Position numbers and translations under genes: made by a program
The notes under the pieces: model-generated
Told to the model about the DNA's origin: nothing
Database searches by the model: none
Seen by the model: the letters and a program-made list of their open reading frames with translations, nothing else
NCBI RefSeq assembly: GCF_017815515.1
Contig: NZ_CP072611.1
Location: 3,472,001 to 3,536,000, forward strand
Direction: 5' to 3'
DNA from: Aureimonas populi
GTDB taxonomy: Bacteria; Pseudomonadota; Alphaproteobacteria; Rhizobiales; Rhizobiaceae
DNA: 64,000 nucleotides
In this document: positions 41,363 to 49,485 of the stretch, in pieces
Layout: every line of letters starts with the position of its first letter
How positions within the stretch are numbered: position 1 is the first letter of the stretch

Positions 41363-41881
41363 TCAGTAGCTCGCCAGTTGCAGCTTCACCCGCTCGCAAT
41401 AGCGGCGCGAGGTGGGGTTGGAGCGCTTGGCGTAGTGCCCCGCATTGTATTTCAGGATCGTACCGCAGACCGAGCCGCCGCCGCGCTGCTTGGCGCCGGC
41501 GAGATATTTCATGCCGTAGCGGATGTTGGTGGCCGGATCGTAGAGCTGCTTGCGGCTGCCGCGAAAGCCCATGTCGCGCGCGGTCGCCAGCTTGATCTGC
41601 ATCAGTCCCACTTCCCCGGCGCTCCCCGTCACGTCCGCCCGGTAGCTGCTCTCGATGAAGACGACCGCATGGGCCAGCTCCACCGGCACGCCGGCGGCCT
41701 TTGCCTCCTTAGCGATGATTTCGGCGAAGGGCAGGTCGTCGAACGGCGTCCCGGCCGTCTGCGTCAGCACGGGCTCCCCGACGGGCGCGGTGGATGTGGA
41801 GGAGGCCGTGTCGGCGGACGCGGCTGGAATGGAGGCGAGCGTCATCATCGCGGCGAAAGCCACGGCAGGCAGTTTTGTCAT
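41363..41881 (-). CDS. Soluble lytic transglycosylase-like protein (SLT domain)
   Basis: A 172-residue exported enzyme. Signal peptide MTKLPAVAFAAMMTLASIPAASA is followed by a short linker and an SLT (goose-lysozyme-like) domain. Catalytic Glu lies in VVFIESSYR, followed by GSAGEVGLMQIKLATA and the downstream N-I-R-Y-G-M-K-Y-L, LKYNAGHYA motifs. It cleaves peptidoglycan glycan strands, producing 1,6-anhydro ends, in the periplasm. The ATG at 41881 has AGGA close upstream; a GTG at 41905 would obscure the signal peptide. Confidence 0.9.
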   Translation of the reverse strand: MTKLPAVAFAAMMTLASIPAASADTASSTSTAPVGEPVLTQTAGTPFDDLPFAEIIAKEAKAAGVPVELAHAVVFIESSYRADVTGSAGEVGLMQIKLATARDMGFRGSRKQLYDPATNIRYGMKYLAGAKQRGGGSVCGTILKYNAGHYAKRSNPTSRRYCERVKLQLASY

Positions 41882-42069
41882 TGTCTTCCTGTCAATGGCG
41901 GGCACCCCCCTCGGGCGCGCCCTCGTATCTGAAATCCCCGTCGCGCCAAATACGCCGCCGCGACGGCTGGGCTTGTGGCGGGGAAAGGGACCGTCAATGT
42001 GTCGCCGGGATCACGCGATGTTACAGCGTGTCACAAAATCCCATGGAACCCGCTGACCCGAAGGAATTC

Positions 42070-42825
42070 TCATATCTTATCGGCTATGGTCGTCAGCAGG
42101 CCGTGGAGGGTCTTGATGGTGGAGAGATCGGCAACGCCGTCCACCAGTTCGCGCCGGTGGTGACGCTGGAAGGCAAGCGTCGCCAGGCGCGTCTCTTCCC
42201 CGTAGAGTCCGTCGATCGGCACGCTGTAGCCGAAGGCCGCCAGAAGGCCCTGCCAGGCCTCGACCGGCTGGCCGCGCTCGCCCGGCGAAAGGAACCGCCC
42301 GCCTGCGATGGGAACCGGCGCAAGGCCAAGCCCGACGCCGGCGGCGGAAAGTTGATCCCACGGAAACAATTCGCCCGGATCCTGCTTGCGATCGGGCGCG
42401 GTATCGGAATGGGCGAGGACGTTTTGCGGCAGGATGGCCCAGCGAGCGACGCAATCCTTGCACAATTCGATCACGGCCTCGATCTGCCGCGCTGGAAACG
42501 GGCGATAGCCGTGCTCATGGCCGGGATTGACGATCTCGATGCCGATGGAGCGCGAATTCACGTCGCGCGCCCCGTGCCACGCCCCCTCGCCCGCGTGCCA
42601 GGCGCGCCGCGCCTCGGGAACGAGCTGGAAGACGCGCCCGTCCTCCTCCACCAGATAATGGCTGGAGACGGCTGCCTGCGGGTCGCAGAGCCGTTCGAGC
42701 GCGGCCTCGCCCGTCTTCATGCCCGTATAGTGAAGCAGCAGGATGGCGGGCACCTGCCCGTCCCTGCGTTCATCGTGGTTGGGCGAGGGGCGGCATTCGG
42801 AAACGAGGTGGCTATCGGGCGTCAT
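42070..42825 (-). CDS. N-acetylmuramoyl-L-alanine amidase, AmiD-like (amidase_2 + PG-binding)
   Basis: A 251-residue zinc amidase that cuts between MurNAc and L-Ala. The amidase_2 domain (about 20-160) shows zinc-ligand histidines in LLLHYTGM and VLAHSDTAPDRKQDPGELF, with AWHAGEGAW, NSRSIGIEIVNPGH between them. A C-terminal PG_binding_1 helical domain (about 185-245) has FGYSVPIDGLYGEETRLATLAFQRHHR. No signal peptide is apparent, so it may act on recycled cytoplasmic muropeptides like AmpD. The ATG overlaps the djlA stop by four bases (ATGA), so the genes are coupled. Confidence 0.9.
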   Translation of the reverse strand: MTPDSHLVSECRPSPNHDERRDGQVPAILLLHYTGMKTGEAALERLCDPQAAVSSHYLVEEDGRVFQLVPEARRAWHAGEGAWHGARDVNSRSIGIEIVNPGHEHGYRPFPARQIEAVIELCKDCVARWAILPQNVLAHSDTAPDRKQDPGELFPWDQLSAAGVGLGLAPVPIAGGRFLSPGERGQPVEAWQGLLAAFGYSVPIDGLYGEETRLATLAFQRHHRRELVDGVADLSTIKTLHGLLTTIADKI

Positions 42826-43541
42826 ACGGCGGGCGCGGCCTTCGAAACGGTGGACCACGCCTCGTTGATCGCTTTCATCCGCTCGGTGGCGATGGCCATG
42901 AACTCCTGCGGAACGCCCCGCGCGGCCAGCCTGTCGGGATGGTTCTCGCGCACGAGCTTCAGATATTTGCGCCGCACCTCCTCGGGCGGATCGTCCGGCT
43001 CGGCGCCGAGGATGGCGAAGGCCCGCCCGGCCCGGCCGCGCACGTGCCGCGCCTCGATCTGGGCGAATTCGGCCTGCGAGAGGGCAAAGATATCCGCGAT
43101 GCGCCGCAGGAACGCGAGTTCGCGCTCATGCACCACCCCGTCCGCCCCCGCCACGTGGAAGAGGCCGTCCAGAACGTCCACCAGAAGGCTCTGCTCGCCC
43201 TCCTGCGCCTCGCAAAGCTTCGCCATCTGCGCCGCATAGGCCTCGAAGCCCGCCGTGTCCTGCTTGGCGAGGTCGTAGAGGCGGAAGACGTTGCGCACCT
43301 CGTGCGGGGGAATGACGAAGATGCGCTGGAAGGCGTCCACCTCCGACTGCGACACCACGCCGTCCGCCTTGGCCATCTTGGCCGAAAGGGCGATCATGGC
43401 GACGGAGAACGCCACGCGCCGCCGCGTCTCGCGGTCGCCGCCATACAGCGTCTTCACCCGCTCCACGATGGCCTCCGCGCTGGCCACGCCCTGCGCGACG
43501 AGGTCGCGCACGAGGGTGCCGAGGGCGGAGAGGATGGACAT
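42822..43541 (-). CDS. djlA: DjlA-type co-chaperone (TerB + J domain)
   Basis: About 239 residues with a TerB-like N-terminal domain (about 25-150; RRVAFSVAMIALSAKMAKADGVVSQSEVDAF, LFHVAGADGVVHERELAFL). A C-terminal J domain (about 168-235) carries the HPD tripeptide in VRENHPDRLAARG. J-domain proteins stimulate DnaK. The start MSILSALG at 43541 fits relatives; an in-frame ATG at 43571 adds ten residues and cannot be excluded, as neither has a strong ribosome site. The gene is divergent from the GH25 lysozyme and coupled to the amidase. Confidence 0.88.
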   Translation of the reverse strand: MSILSALGTLVRDLVAQGVASAEAIVERVKTLYGGDRETRRRVAFSVAMIALSAKMAKADGVVSQSEVDAFQRIFVIPPHEVRNVFRLYDLAKQDTAGFEAYAAQMAKLCEAQEGEQSLLVDVLDGLFHVAGADGVVHERELAFLRRIADIFALSQAEFAQIEARHVRGRAGRAFAILGAEPDDPPEEVRRKYLKLVRENHPDRLAARGVPQEFMAIATERMKAINEAWSTVSKAAPAV

Positions 43542-43691
43542 CACCTGCAAATCGGTCTCTTTCTGATGCATGAGGGCTCACGGCTATCTACCCCCGATGG
43601 GCGCGAATGGAAACGCGCGACCTTGCCGCAAGGCCGGGGCAAGCGGTTTGGGGCAGGTTCGCCGTTCGGCACGGCGGGGGATGGGCGGCGC

Positions 43692-44543
43692 ATGATGGGA
43701 ACAGGTTTCGGAGCCGCAAGGGGCCTGCCCGGCCGCAAGCTGGCCACGCTGTTCGGCGCGCTGGCGCTCGCAACGCTCGCCGCCTGCTCCAGCGCCTCGC
43801 TCGACGCGCGAGACCTCGGGCTCGGCTATCCCGCGCCCTCCTCTCTCGCCCCGTTCCGCATGGCGCATCTCTCGGGCACCAGGCCGCACCATTATCCCGT
43901 CCACGGCATCGACGTCTCCAAGTACCAGGGCACGATCAACTGGCGCGCCGCGCGCGCCGACGGCACGGCCTTCGCCTTCATCAAGGCCACCGAGGGCGGC
44001 GACATGCTGGACGACCGCTTCATGGAGAACTGGAAGGCGGCGCGCGAGGCGGGCGTGCCGCGCGGCGCCTATCACTTCTTCTACTGGTGCCGGCCGGGCA
44101 TCGAGCAGGCGCGCTGGTTCATCCAGAACGTGCCGCGCGACCCCGAGGCGCTGCCGCCCGTGCTCGACGTGGAATGGACGCCCTTCTCGCCCACCTGCAC
44201 GCGCCGCCCGGACCTTGCCGAGATGAAGCGCGAGATGAACGCCTTCATGGACGCGCTGGAGCGCCATTACGGCGTGCGCCCCATCATCTACGTGCCCATC
44301 GACGTGCATCGCGAGCGGATGGTCGGCGCCTTCGCGGGCGAGCAGTTCTGGCTGCGCGCCGTGCGCGACCACCCCTCGAATGTCTACGAGGACCGCGAGT
44401 TCCACTTCTGGCAGTACACCGAATCGGGCACTGTCGCCGGGGTGCGCGGCCCGGTGGACCGCAACGCCTTTTCGGGAAGCGAGCGCGACTGGCAGCGCTG
44501 GCTGGACGCTCACCGCCCGCTTTTGCGCACGGCCCGCCGCTGA
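43692..44543 (+). CDS. GH25 family lysozyme, lipoprotein
   Basis: A 283-residue muramidase. It opens with a signal peptide and lipobox LAAC (near residue 33), so it should be lipid-anchored. The GH25 barrel (about 68-278) shows the Asp-x-Ser opening HGIDVSKYQGTINW, FAFIKATEGGDMLDD, GAYHFFYWCRPG, the catalytic DVEW (VLDVEWTPF), and FWQYTESGTV at the end. GH25 enzymes cleave beta-1,4 bonds between MurNAc and GlcNAc. The start at 43692 has GGGGGA upstream; a longer frame reaching back to 42939 is antisense to djlA and rejected. Confidence 0.9.
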   Translation: MMGTGFGAARGLPGRKLATLFGALALATLAACSSASLDARDLGLGYPAPSSLAPFRMAHLSGTRPHHYPVHGIDVSKYQGTINWRAARADGTAFAFIKATEGGDMLDDRFMENWKAAREAGVPRGAYHFFYWCRPGIEQARWFIQNVPRDPEALPPVLDVEWTPFSPTCTRRPDLAEMKREMNAFMDALERHYGVRPIIYVPIDVHRERMVGAFAGEQFWLRAVRDHPSNVYEDREFHFWQYTESGTVAGVRGPVDRNAFSGSERDWQRWLDAHRPLLRTARR

Positions 44544-44631
44544 TCCTTGAAAGAGCCATCTTGCCGCGCTCTTCGAAGCTGTGCGACGGGCGCAGATCGC
44601 GCCCCCAGACAGTTCGAGGACCACAAGCCCC

Positions 44632-45825
44632 ATGAAACCCGCCGGAATGCTCGCCGCCGCCGCCATCCTTCTGACCGGCACCGCCGGCGCCTTCGCGCAG
44701 GGCGCGCAGTGCGGCGGGGATTTCGGCCAGTTCGTGGAGGGCGTGCGCGCCGAGGCGATCGCGCAAGGCATGTCGCAGGACGCGGTGCGGCGCGCGACCA
44801 CCGGCCTTCGCATCGACCAGCGCGTTCTCCAGCGCGACCGGGCGCAGGGCGTGTTCCAGCAGGCCTGGCTCACCTTCGCCGACCGCATGATCTCGCAAAA
44901 CCGGCTGGATCGCGGCCGGCAGGAGCTCCAGCGCAACGCCGACCTCTTCCGGCGCATCGAGGCCGAAACCGGCGTGCCGGGTGCCGTCCTCACCGCCTTC
45001 TGGGGGCTGGAGACGGATTTCGGCGGGTTCCTGGGCGATTTCGAGACGCTGCCGGCCCTTGCCACGCTGGCCCATGATTGCCGCCGCCCGGAGCTCTTCC
45101 GCCCGCATCTGATCGCCGCCATCCGGCTGGTCGATCTGGGCTATCTGGAGCCTTCGCAGATGCGCGGCGCCTGGGCCGGCGAGCTCGGCCAGACGCAGCT
45201 CCTTCCAGAGGACTATATCCGCTTCGGCACCGACGCGGACAATAACGGGCGCATCGACCTCATCCGCGACCGGGCGGACGCGCTGTTCACCACCGGCAAG
45301 TTCATCCAGAATCTCGGCTGGCGGCGCGGCGAGCCCTGGATCGAGGAGGTGCGCCTGCCGCAGAACTTCCCGCTGGAGCGCGCCGCCGTCTATTCGCGCG
45401 AGCCGCGCAGCGCCTTTGCCGAGCTCGGCGTGACGAAGGCGGACGGATCGGCGCTGGAGCGGGACAACCTGCCCTCCTCCATCGTGCTGCCCCAGGGCGC
45501 GGGCGGGCCGGCCTTCCTCACCTTCCCGAATTTCGACATCTATATCGAGTGGAACAACTCGCTCATCTACACGCTCTCGGCCGCCTACTTCGCCACCCGG
45601 CTCGACGGCGCGCCGCGCGTGACGGCCGGCAACCCGCGTCCCGGCCTCGACGCGGACCAGATGGTGCGGCTCCAGCAGCGCCTGCAGGCGCGCGGCCACG
45701 ATGTGGGCAAGATCGACGGCATTCTCGGCGCGGGCACGCGCGCGGCGGTGCGTACCGAGCAACTCCGCCTTGGCCTGCCGGCCGACGCCTGGCCCACGGC
45801 CGAGCTTCTCGCGGCGCTCAACTGA
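44632..45825 (+). CDS. Lytic murein transglycosylase, MltB-like (SLT_2 + PG-binding)
   Basis: A 397-residue exported enzyme. Signal peptide MKPAGMLAAAAILLTGTAGAFA is followed by the MltB-type catalytic domain. The expected acid lies in AFWGLETDFGGFLG, with LATLAHDCRRPELFRPHLIAAI, MRGAWAGELGQTQLLPEDYIRF and DNNGRIDLIRDRADALFT around it. A C-terminal PG_binding_1 module (about 330-395, MVRLQQRLQARGHDVGKIDGILGAGTRAAVR) targets the wall. GAGGA lies eleven bases before the ATG. It follows the GH25 lysozyme by about 90 bases on the same strand. Confidence 0.92.
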   Translation: MKPAGMLAAAAILLTGTAGAFAQGAQCGGDFGQFVEGVRAEAIAQGMSQDAVRRATTGLRIDQRVLQRDRAQGVFQQAWLTFADRMISQNRLDRGRQELQRNADLFRRIEAETGVPGAVLTAFWGLETDFGGFLGDFETLPALATLAHDCRRPELFRPHLIAAIRLVDLGYLEPSQMRGAWAGELGQTQLLPEDYIRFGTDADNNGRIDLIRDRADALFTTGKFIQNLGWRRGEPWIEEVRLPQNFPLERAAVYSREPRSAFAELGVTKADGSALERDNLPSSIVLPQGAGGPAFLTFPNFDIYIEWNNSLIYTLSAAYFATRLDGAPRVTAGNPRPGLDADQMVRLQQRLQARGHDVGKIDGILGAGTRAAVRTEQLRLGLPADAWPTAELLAALN

Positions 45826-45944
45826 CGCCCCACCTGCCCCGGCTCGGCAAGCGCGCCTCTTCAAGCGGCGCCTTGCCCTCCCCATATCGAAAGCCGAGCC
45901 GGACGCCCCTGTCCGGCCGGCCCGAGACGAGGGACGCGCCCGCC

Positions 45945-46385
45945 ATGACCGCAGCCGATTTCGACCGCGCTTATTTCGACGATGCCACCTTCTCCCATGC
46001 CGAGAAGATGCGGCGGCTGGAGCGGCTGGCGCGCTTCGCGAAGATGATGGACACCGCCTTCCGAATCCCCGGAACCAACATCCGCTTCGGGGCGGACGCG
46101 CTCATCAGCCTGTTTCCGGCCATCGGCGACTCGATCGCGGCAGGCATGGGCCTCGTGATCGTCAACGAAGCGCGCAAGCTCGGCCTCCCCTATACCAAGA
46201 TCGCCCGCATGGTCGGCAATCTCGGCATCGACGCCCTGTTCGGCGCCATGCCCGTGGCCGGCACCGTGTTCGACGTCTACTTCAAGGCCCACAAGCGCAA
46301 CGTCGCGATCATCCTCGACCATTTCGACTACGACCGGGACGCCTTCTACGCCCGGATGAAGGACGTGACGCCGCAAAAGAGCTGA
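45945..46385 (+). CDS. DUF4112 domain-containing protein
   Basis: A 146-residue protein with the DUF4112 pattern: RLARFAKMMDTAFRIPGTNIRFGADALISLFPAIGDSIAAGMGLVIVNEARKLG-type core (shown as landmarks RIPGT, DALISLFPAIGD and VNEARKLG). MVGNLGIDALFGAMPVAGTVFDVYFKAHKRN follows. It has one or two moderately hydrophobic segments and is likely membrane-associated; function unknown for the family. GAGGGA lies ten bases before the ATG. It follows the MltB-like gene by about 120 bases. The longer frame upstream overlaps that gene and is spurious. Confidence 0.8.
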   Translation: MTAADFDRAYFDDATFSHAEKMRRLERLARFAKMMDTAFRIPGTNIRFGADALISLFPAIGDSIAAGMGLVIVNEARKLGLPYTKIARMVGNLGIDALFGAMPVAGTVFDVYFKAHKRNVAIILDHFDYDRDAFYARMKDVTPQKS

Positions 46386-46488
46386 GGCGAATCATCGCTT
46401 CCCGGCCTCTTGCGCTTCCCGCCCAGCGCCCCGTCAGCAATTGGGTACGCTCGGGGCCCCTTACCGCGTGTCCACCTCCTCTCGCCCC

Positions 46489-46524
46489 TGGTCATCCCGG
46501 ACTTGATCCGGGATCCATGCCAAG
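46489..46524. repeat. Short REP-like palindrome
   Basis: ATCCCGGA (46494-46501) pairs with TCCGGGAT (46507-46514) around a five-base loop, within GTCATCCCGGACTTGATCC. From memory this is a very common alphaproteobacterial intergenic palindrome. It sits between convergent genes and may end both transcripts. Only this copy was seen in the window. Confidence 0.6.
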
Positions 46525-46571
46525 GCGTTTCCATTGCGGATCGAGTGAGAGAAGCCCCCGAGCAGGCCCCG

Positions 46572-47810
46572 TCAATCCGCCATTGTCTCGAGGCTCGCAT
46601 AGCCTTCCGCCTCGCCGAAGGGTGTTTCCACCTCCACGAAGGTGTCGGGATAGAAGCCGTTGAAGCGCGTTCTCAAGGAGAGCGAGTAGGCGCCGATATG
46701 GCCGATCTCGATCCAGTCACCTGTGTCCACCGTCTCCGGCAGCCAGAAGGGGCGCGAGAGGATGTCGACCGAATCGCAGGTCGCGCCGCAGACGCGGAAG
46801 GCGCTGATCGTGCCGGGATTGCCCGTGCGCCGGGTGCGGGCGGGATCGGGGATGAACCGTGCCGGCAGCGTGATCTTGCCCGTCCATGAATCGGACAGGG
46901 ACGCCCAGATGCCGTCGTTGATGTAGAGGCGCCGGCCTTTTCGCAGAAGCACGCGCACGATGAGCGAGAAGGCGCGCGCCACGACCACACGGCCGGGCTC
47001 CGCCACCAGCGGCATGTCGGCGAAGCCCCAATCCTGAATGTCGGAGCGCAGGCGCGACATGATCTGCCCGAGCCCGGGCATCTGCGGCTTCTTGCGCCGG
47101 GGGTCGTGGCCGTATTCGGCCGGAAAGCCGCCGCCGACATCGAGGCCCGCCAGCGGTACGTCGGCGCGGTTGCGCACCCAGTCGGCCGAGGCGAGCGCGC
47201 GCTCGTAGGTCTCCGGGTCCTCGATCTGCGAGCCGACATGGAAGCACAGCCCGACCTTGAAGCCGATGCGGTGGCAACGCTGGAGCAGTTCCACGGCATG
47301 GGCGGGGGCGGCGCCGAACTTCTTGGACAGCTCATAGGCCGCATGGCCCTTGGTCTGTATCCGCACGAAGATCGTGATCGAGGCCGGGTCGAGATCGAGC
47401 GCGCGCACGATGCGCAGGATCTTGGCCACCTCGTCCTCATGATCCAGGCTCATCACCCGGATGCCGTAGGTTTCCAGCGCGAGGCGGATGTCGGACTGCG
47501 CCTTGATGGGATGCATGTAGAGCATCTCGGCCTTGGGCGCGACGGCCCGCACGGCCGCGAACTCGCCGGGCGAGGCCACGTCGAAGAGATCGACGCCGGC
47601 CTTGGCCAGCGTCTCCAGAACCATCGGCTCGCCATTCGTCTTGACCGCATAGGCCGTGCGGCCCGGAAAAGCCTCCATGAAGCTCTTCGCGTCCGCCGTC
47701 AGCACCTGGGGGCGGAAGCAGTAGACCGGCACATCCGGGCGCAGCGTCAGCGCCGCCTCGGTGGCGTTGGAGAATTTCTGCAAGATGAAGAGCCCTCGTC
47801 TGGCCGCCAA
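46572..47810 (-). CDS. PLP-dependent ornithine/lysine decarboxylase-type enzyme (fold III)
   Basis: A 412-residue eukaryote-like (alanine racemase fold) decarboxylase. The PLP lysine is in TAYAVKTNGEPMV and FDVASPGEFAAV follows. FHVGSQIEDPETY, the Gly-rich phosphate loop DVGGGFPAEYG, EPGRVVVARA and the active-site cysteine motif CGATCDSVDIL mark ornithine/lysine decarboxylases. It yields putrescine or cadaverine, feeding polyamine synthesis. Translation starts at TTG 47810, with AGAGGA six bases upstream; a longer frame is antisense to the amidase gene. It is divergent from the amidase. Confidence 0.9.
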   Translation of the reverse strand: MAARRGLFILQKFSNATEAALTLRPDVPVYCFRPQVLTADAKSFMEAFPGRTAYAVKTNGEPMVLETLAKAGVDLFDVASPGEFAAVRAVAPKAEMLYMHPIKAQSDIRLALETYGIRVMSLDHEDEVAKILRIVRALDLDPASITIFVRIQTKGHAAYELSKKFGAAPAHAVELLQRCHRIGFKVGLCFHVGSQIEDPETYERALASADWVRNRADVPLAGLDVGGGFPAEYGHDPRRKKPQMPGLGQIMSRLRSDIQDWGFADMPLVAEPGRVVVARAFSLIVRVLLRKGRRLYINDGIWASLSDSWTGKITLPARFIPDPARTRRTGNPGTISAFRVCGATCDSVDILSRPFWLPETVDTGDWIEIGHIGAYSLSLRTRFNGFYPDTFVEVETPFGEAEGYASLETMAD

Positions 47811-47886
47811 TGTCGATCCTCTAGCCCGTGCGGGTAGCAGGACGATGTCCGATCTGCAAAGTAGGGCAGCATTTCGGAGAAACCTC

Positions 47887-49155
47887 ATGAGCCATTTCGC
47901 GCCGCTCGGCCTCATCGAACTCCTGGCCGGGATCGAGAACGGCCTGTCCCCCGCCACCTCCATCGCCCGCGCGATGGAACGGATCGAGGCGGTGGATGGC
48001 GGGATCGGCGCCTTCGCCACTCTCGCCCCGCCCGAGAGCCTTGGCGCCGCGGCCAAGGCATCGGGGCCGCTGGCAGGCGTTCCCCTCGGCATCAAGGACA
48101 TCTTCGACACCGCCGACATGGCCACCGCCTACGGCTCGCCGATCCACGCAGGCTTCCGCCCCTCGTCCGACGCCGTGCTCGTCGCCATGGCGCGCGCGGC
48201 CGGCGCGGCCGTGATGGGCAAGACCGTCACCACCGAATTCGCCTTCCTTCAGCCGGCGGCCACCGGCAATCCGGCCGCCCCGGGCCATACGCCCGGAGGC
48301 TCCTCCTCCGGCTCGGCCGCGGCGGTCGCGGCGGGCATGGTGGCCGGCGCCTTCGGCTCGCAGACGGCCGGCTCCGTCATCCGGCCCGCCGCCTTCTGCG
48401 GCGTCGCCGGCTTCAAGCCGAGCTTCCGCCTGTTGCCGACCGTCGGCATGAAGTGTTCCGCCTGGACGCTGGATACCGCCGGCCTCTTCGCCGCGACTGT
48501 CGCCGATGTCGCGATGCTGGCCGAGAGATTGTCGGGCCGGCCCCTCTCGGTGCGACAGGACGCCGTGCCCGCGCTACGGCTCGGCCTCTACCGCTCGGCG
48601 GTGGACGGGCGGATCGAGCCGGCGATGCGCGAGGCATGGGAGACGGCCGCCCGCCTGGCCGAGCGCGCCGGCGCGAGGCTGGTGGAGATCGAGGAGCCGG
48701 CCGCGCTGGCAAGGGCAAGGCAGGCGCAGGAAACGATCCAGTTTTATGAGAGCGCCCTCTCCCTGACCCATGAGCGGCGCCTGCACGCCGATGAATTGAG
48801 CCCGAGGCTGCGCGAGGCGCTGGAGAAGGGCGCGGCCATCGAGCCGGCGGCCTATGACGAGGCCCGCCGCACGGCCCGGCAGGCGCGCCGCGCCGTTACC
48901 GCCCTGTTCGGGGAGGTGGATGCTCTCCTCGCCCCCTCCGCCCTGGGCCCCGCCCCCGCATCGCTGGCCTCTACCGGCGACCCGGTGATGAACCGCCTGT
49001 GGACGCTGACGGGCAATCCCTGCGTCAGCGTTCCGGGCCTGCGCGCCTCGGACGGGCGCCCGCTCGGCCTGTCCGTCGTGGCACGTTTTGGGCGGGATGG
49101 GCAGGCGCTGGCCCTCGCAAGCTGGCTTGAGGGCCTCCTGTCCCGGCCCAAATGA
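47887..49155 (+). CDS. Amidase signature family protein
   Basis: A 422-residue amidase with the Ser-cisSer-Lys triad: Lys70 in PLGIKDIFDT, cis-Ser in GGSSSGSAAA (137-146) and nucleophile Ser163 in QTAGSVIRPAAF. The C-terminus has NRLWTLTGNPCVSVPG and LGLSVVARFGRD. Family members hydrolyse varied amides; nothing here fixes the substrate, and no GatC/GatB partner is adjacent, so it is probably not GatA. GGAGA lies six bases before the ATG at 47887. Confidence 0.88.
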   Translation: MSHFAPLGLIELLAGIENGLSPATSIARAMERIEAVDGGIGAFATLAPPESLGAAAKASGPLAGVPLGIKDIFDTADMATAYGSPIHAGFRPSSDAVLVAMARAAGAAVMGKTVTTEFAFLQPAATGNPAAPGHTPGGSSSGSAAAVAAGMVAGAFGSQTAGSVIRPAAFCGVAGFKPSFRLLPTVGMKCSAWTLDTAGLFAATVADVAMLAERLSGRPLSVRQDAVPALRLGLYRSAVDGRIEPAMREAWETAARLAERAGARLVEIEEPAALARARQAQETIQFYESALSLTHERRLHADELSPRLREALEKGAAIEPAAYDEARRTARQARRAVTALFGEVDALLAPSALGPAPASLASTGDPVMNRLWTLTGNPCVSVPGLRASDGRPLGLSVVARFGRDGQALALASWLEGLLSRPK

Positions 49156-49300
49156 CATTGAGCCGACAAAATCTTTCTCTTGAAAATCAGTCCTTTGGAA
49201 GAATTCGACACATTTCCTCCACCGTCGCGCAACGTTCGGGCCTTTACGAAGTTTCAAGACTGATTAACACTGTAACAGTTCGTGACGAGGAGGCCTTTGG

Positions 49301-49387
49301 ATGGAAATTACGCGTTCGCTGAATTTTCTCTTGACCGGTGCTGCCTTTGTCTTTGTCGGCGCCCTGATCGTCGGGGTCATCTCCTAA
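49301..49387 (+). CDS. 28-residue single-span membrane protein
   Basis: A very short gene: ATG at 49301, TAA at 49385-49387, with AGGAGG seven bases upstream and a strong terminator 50 bases after. The product MEITRSLNFLLTGAAFVFVG plus eight more hydrophobic residues is almost entirely one membrane helix with a charged N-terminus. A near-ideal ribosome site, start, hydrophobic pattern and following terminator together make it credible as a free-standing transcript. I do not know its function; similar one-helix microproteins often modulate larger membrane proteins. Confidence 0.7.
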   Translation: MEITRSLNFLLTGAAFVFVGALIVGVIS

Positions 49388-49436
49388 GCGGAGAGAACCC
49401 GGCGCGCCTCGCCCTTGAATGTGGTGACACGAAAAG

Positions 49437-49465
49437 AAAGGCCGGGCGCTTCGCCCGGCCTTTTT
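49437..49465. terminator. Rho-independent terminator (bidirectional)
   Basis: AAAGGCCGGGC (49437-49447) pairs with GCCCGGCCTTT (49453-49463) around GCTTC and is followed by more T on the plus strand and preceded by A-rich DNA. It can end both the 28-codon gene and the convergent metF transcript. Confidence 0.88.
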
Positions 49466-49485
49466 GCATTTGGGTGCCCTGTCCC

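Noticed and set aside
40716..41595. Several open frames over 40.7-41.6 kb
   Set aside because: They run through the RNase P RNA, whose conserved sequences and P1 helix explain the region.
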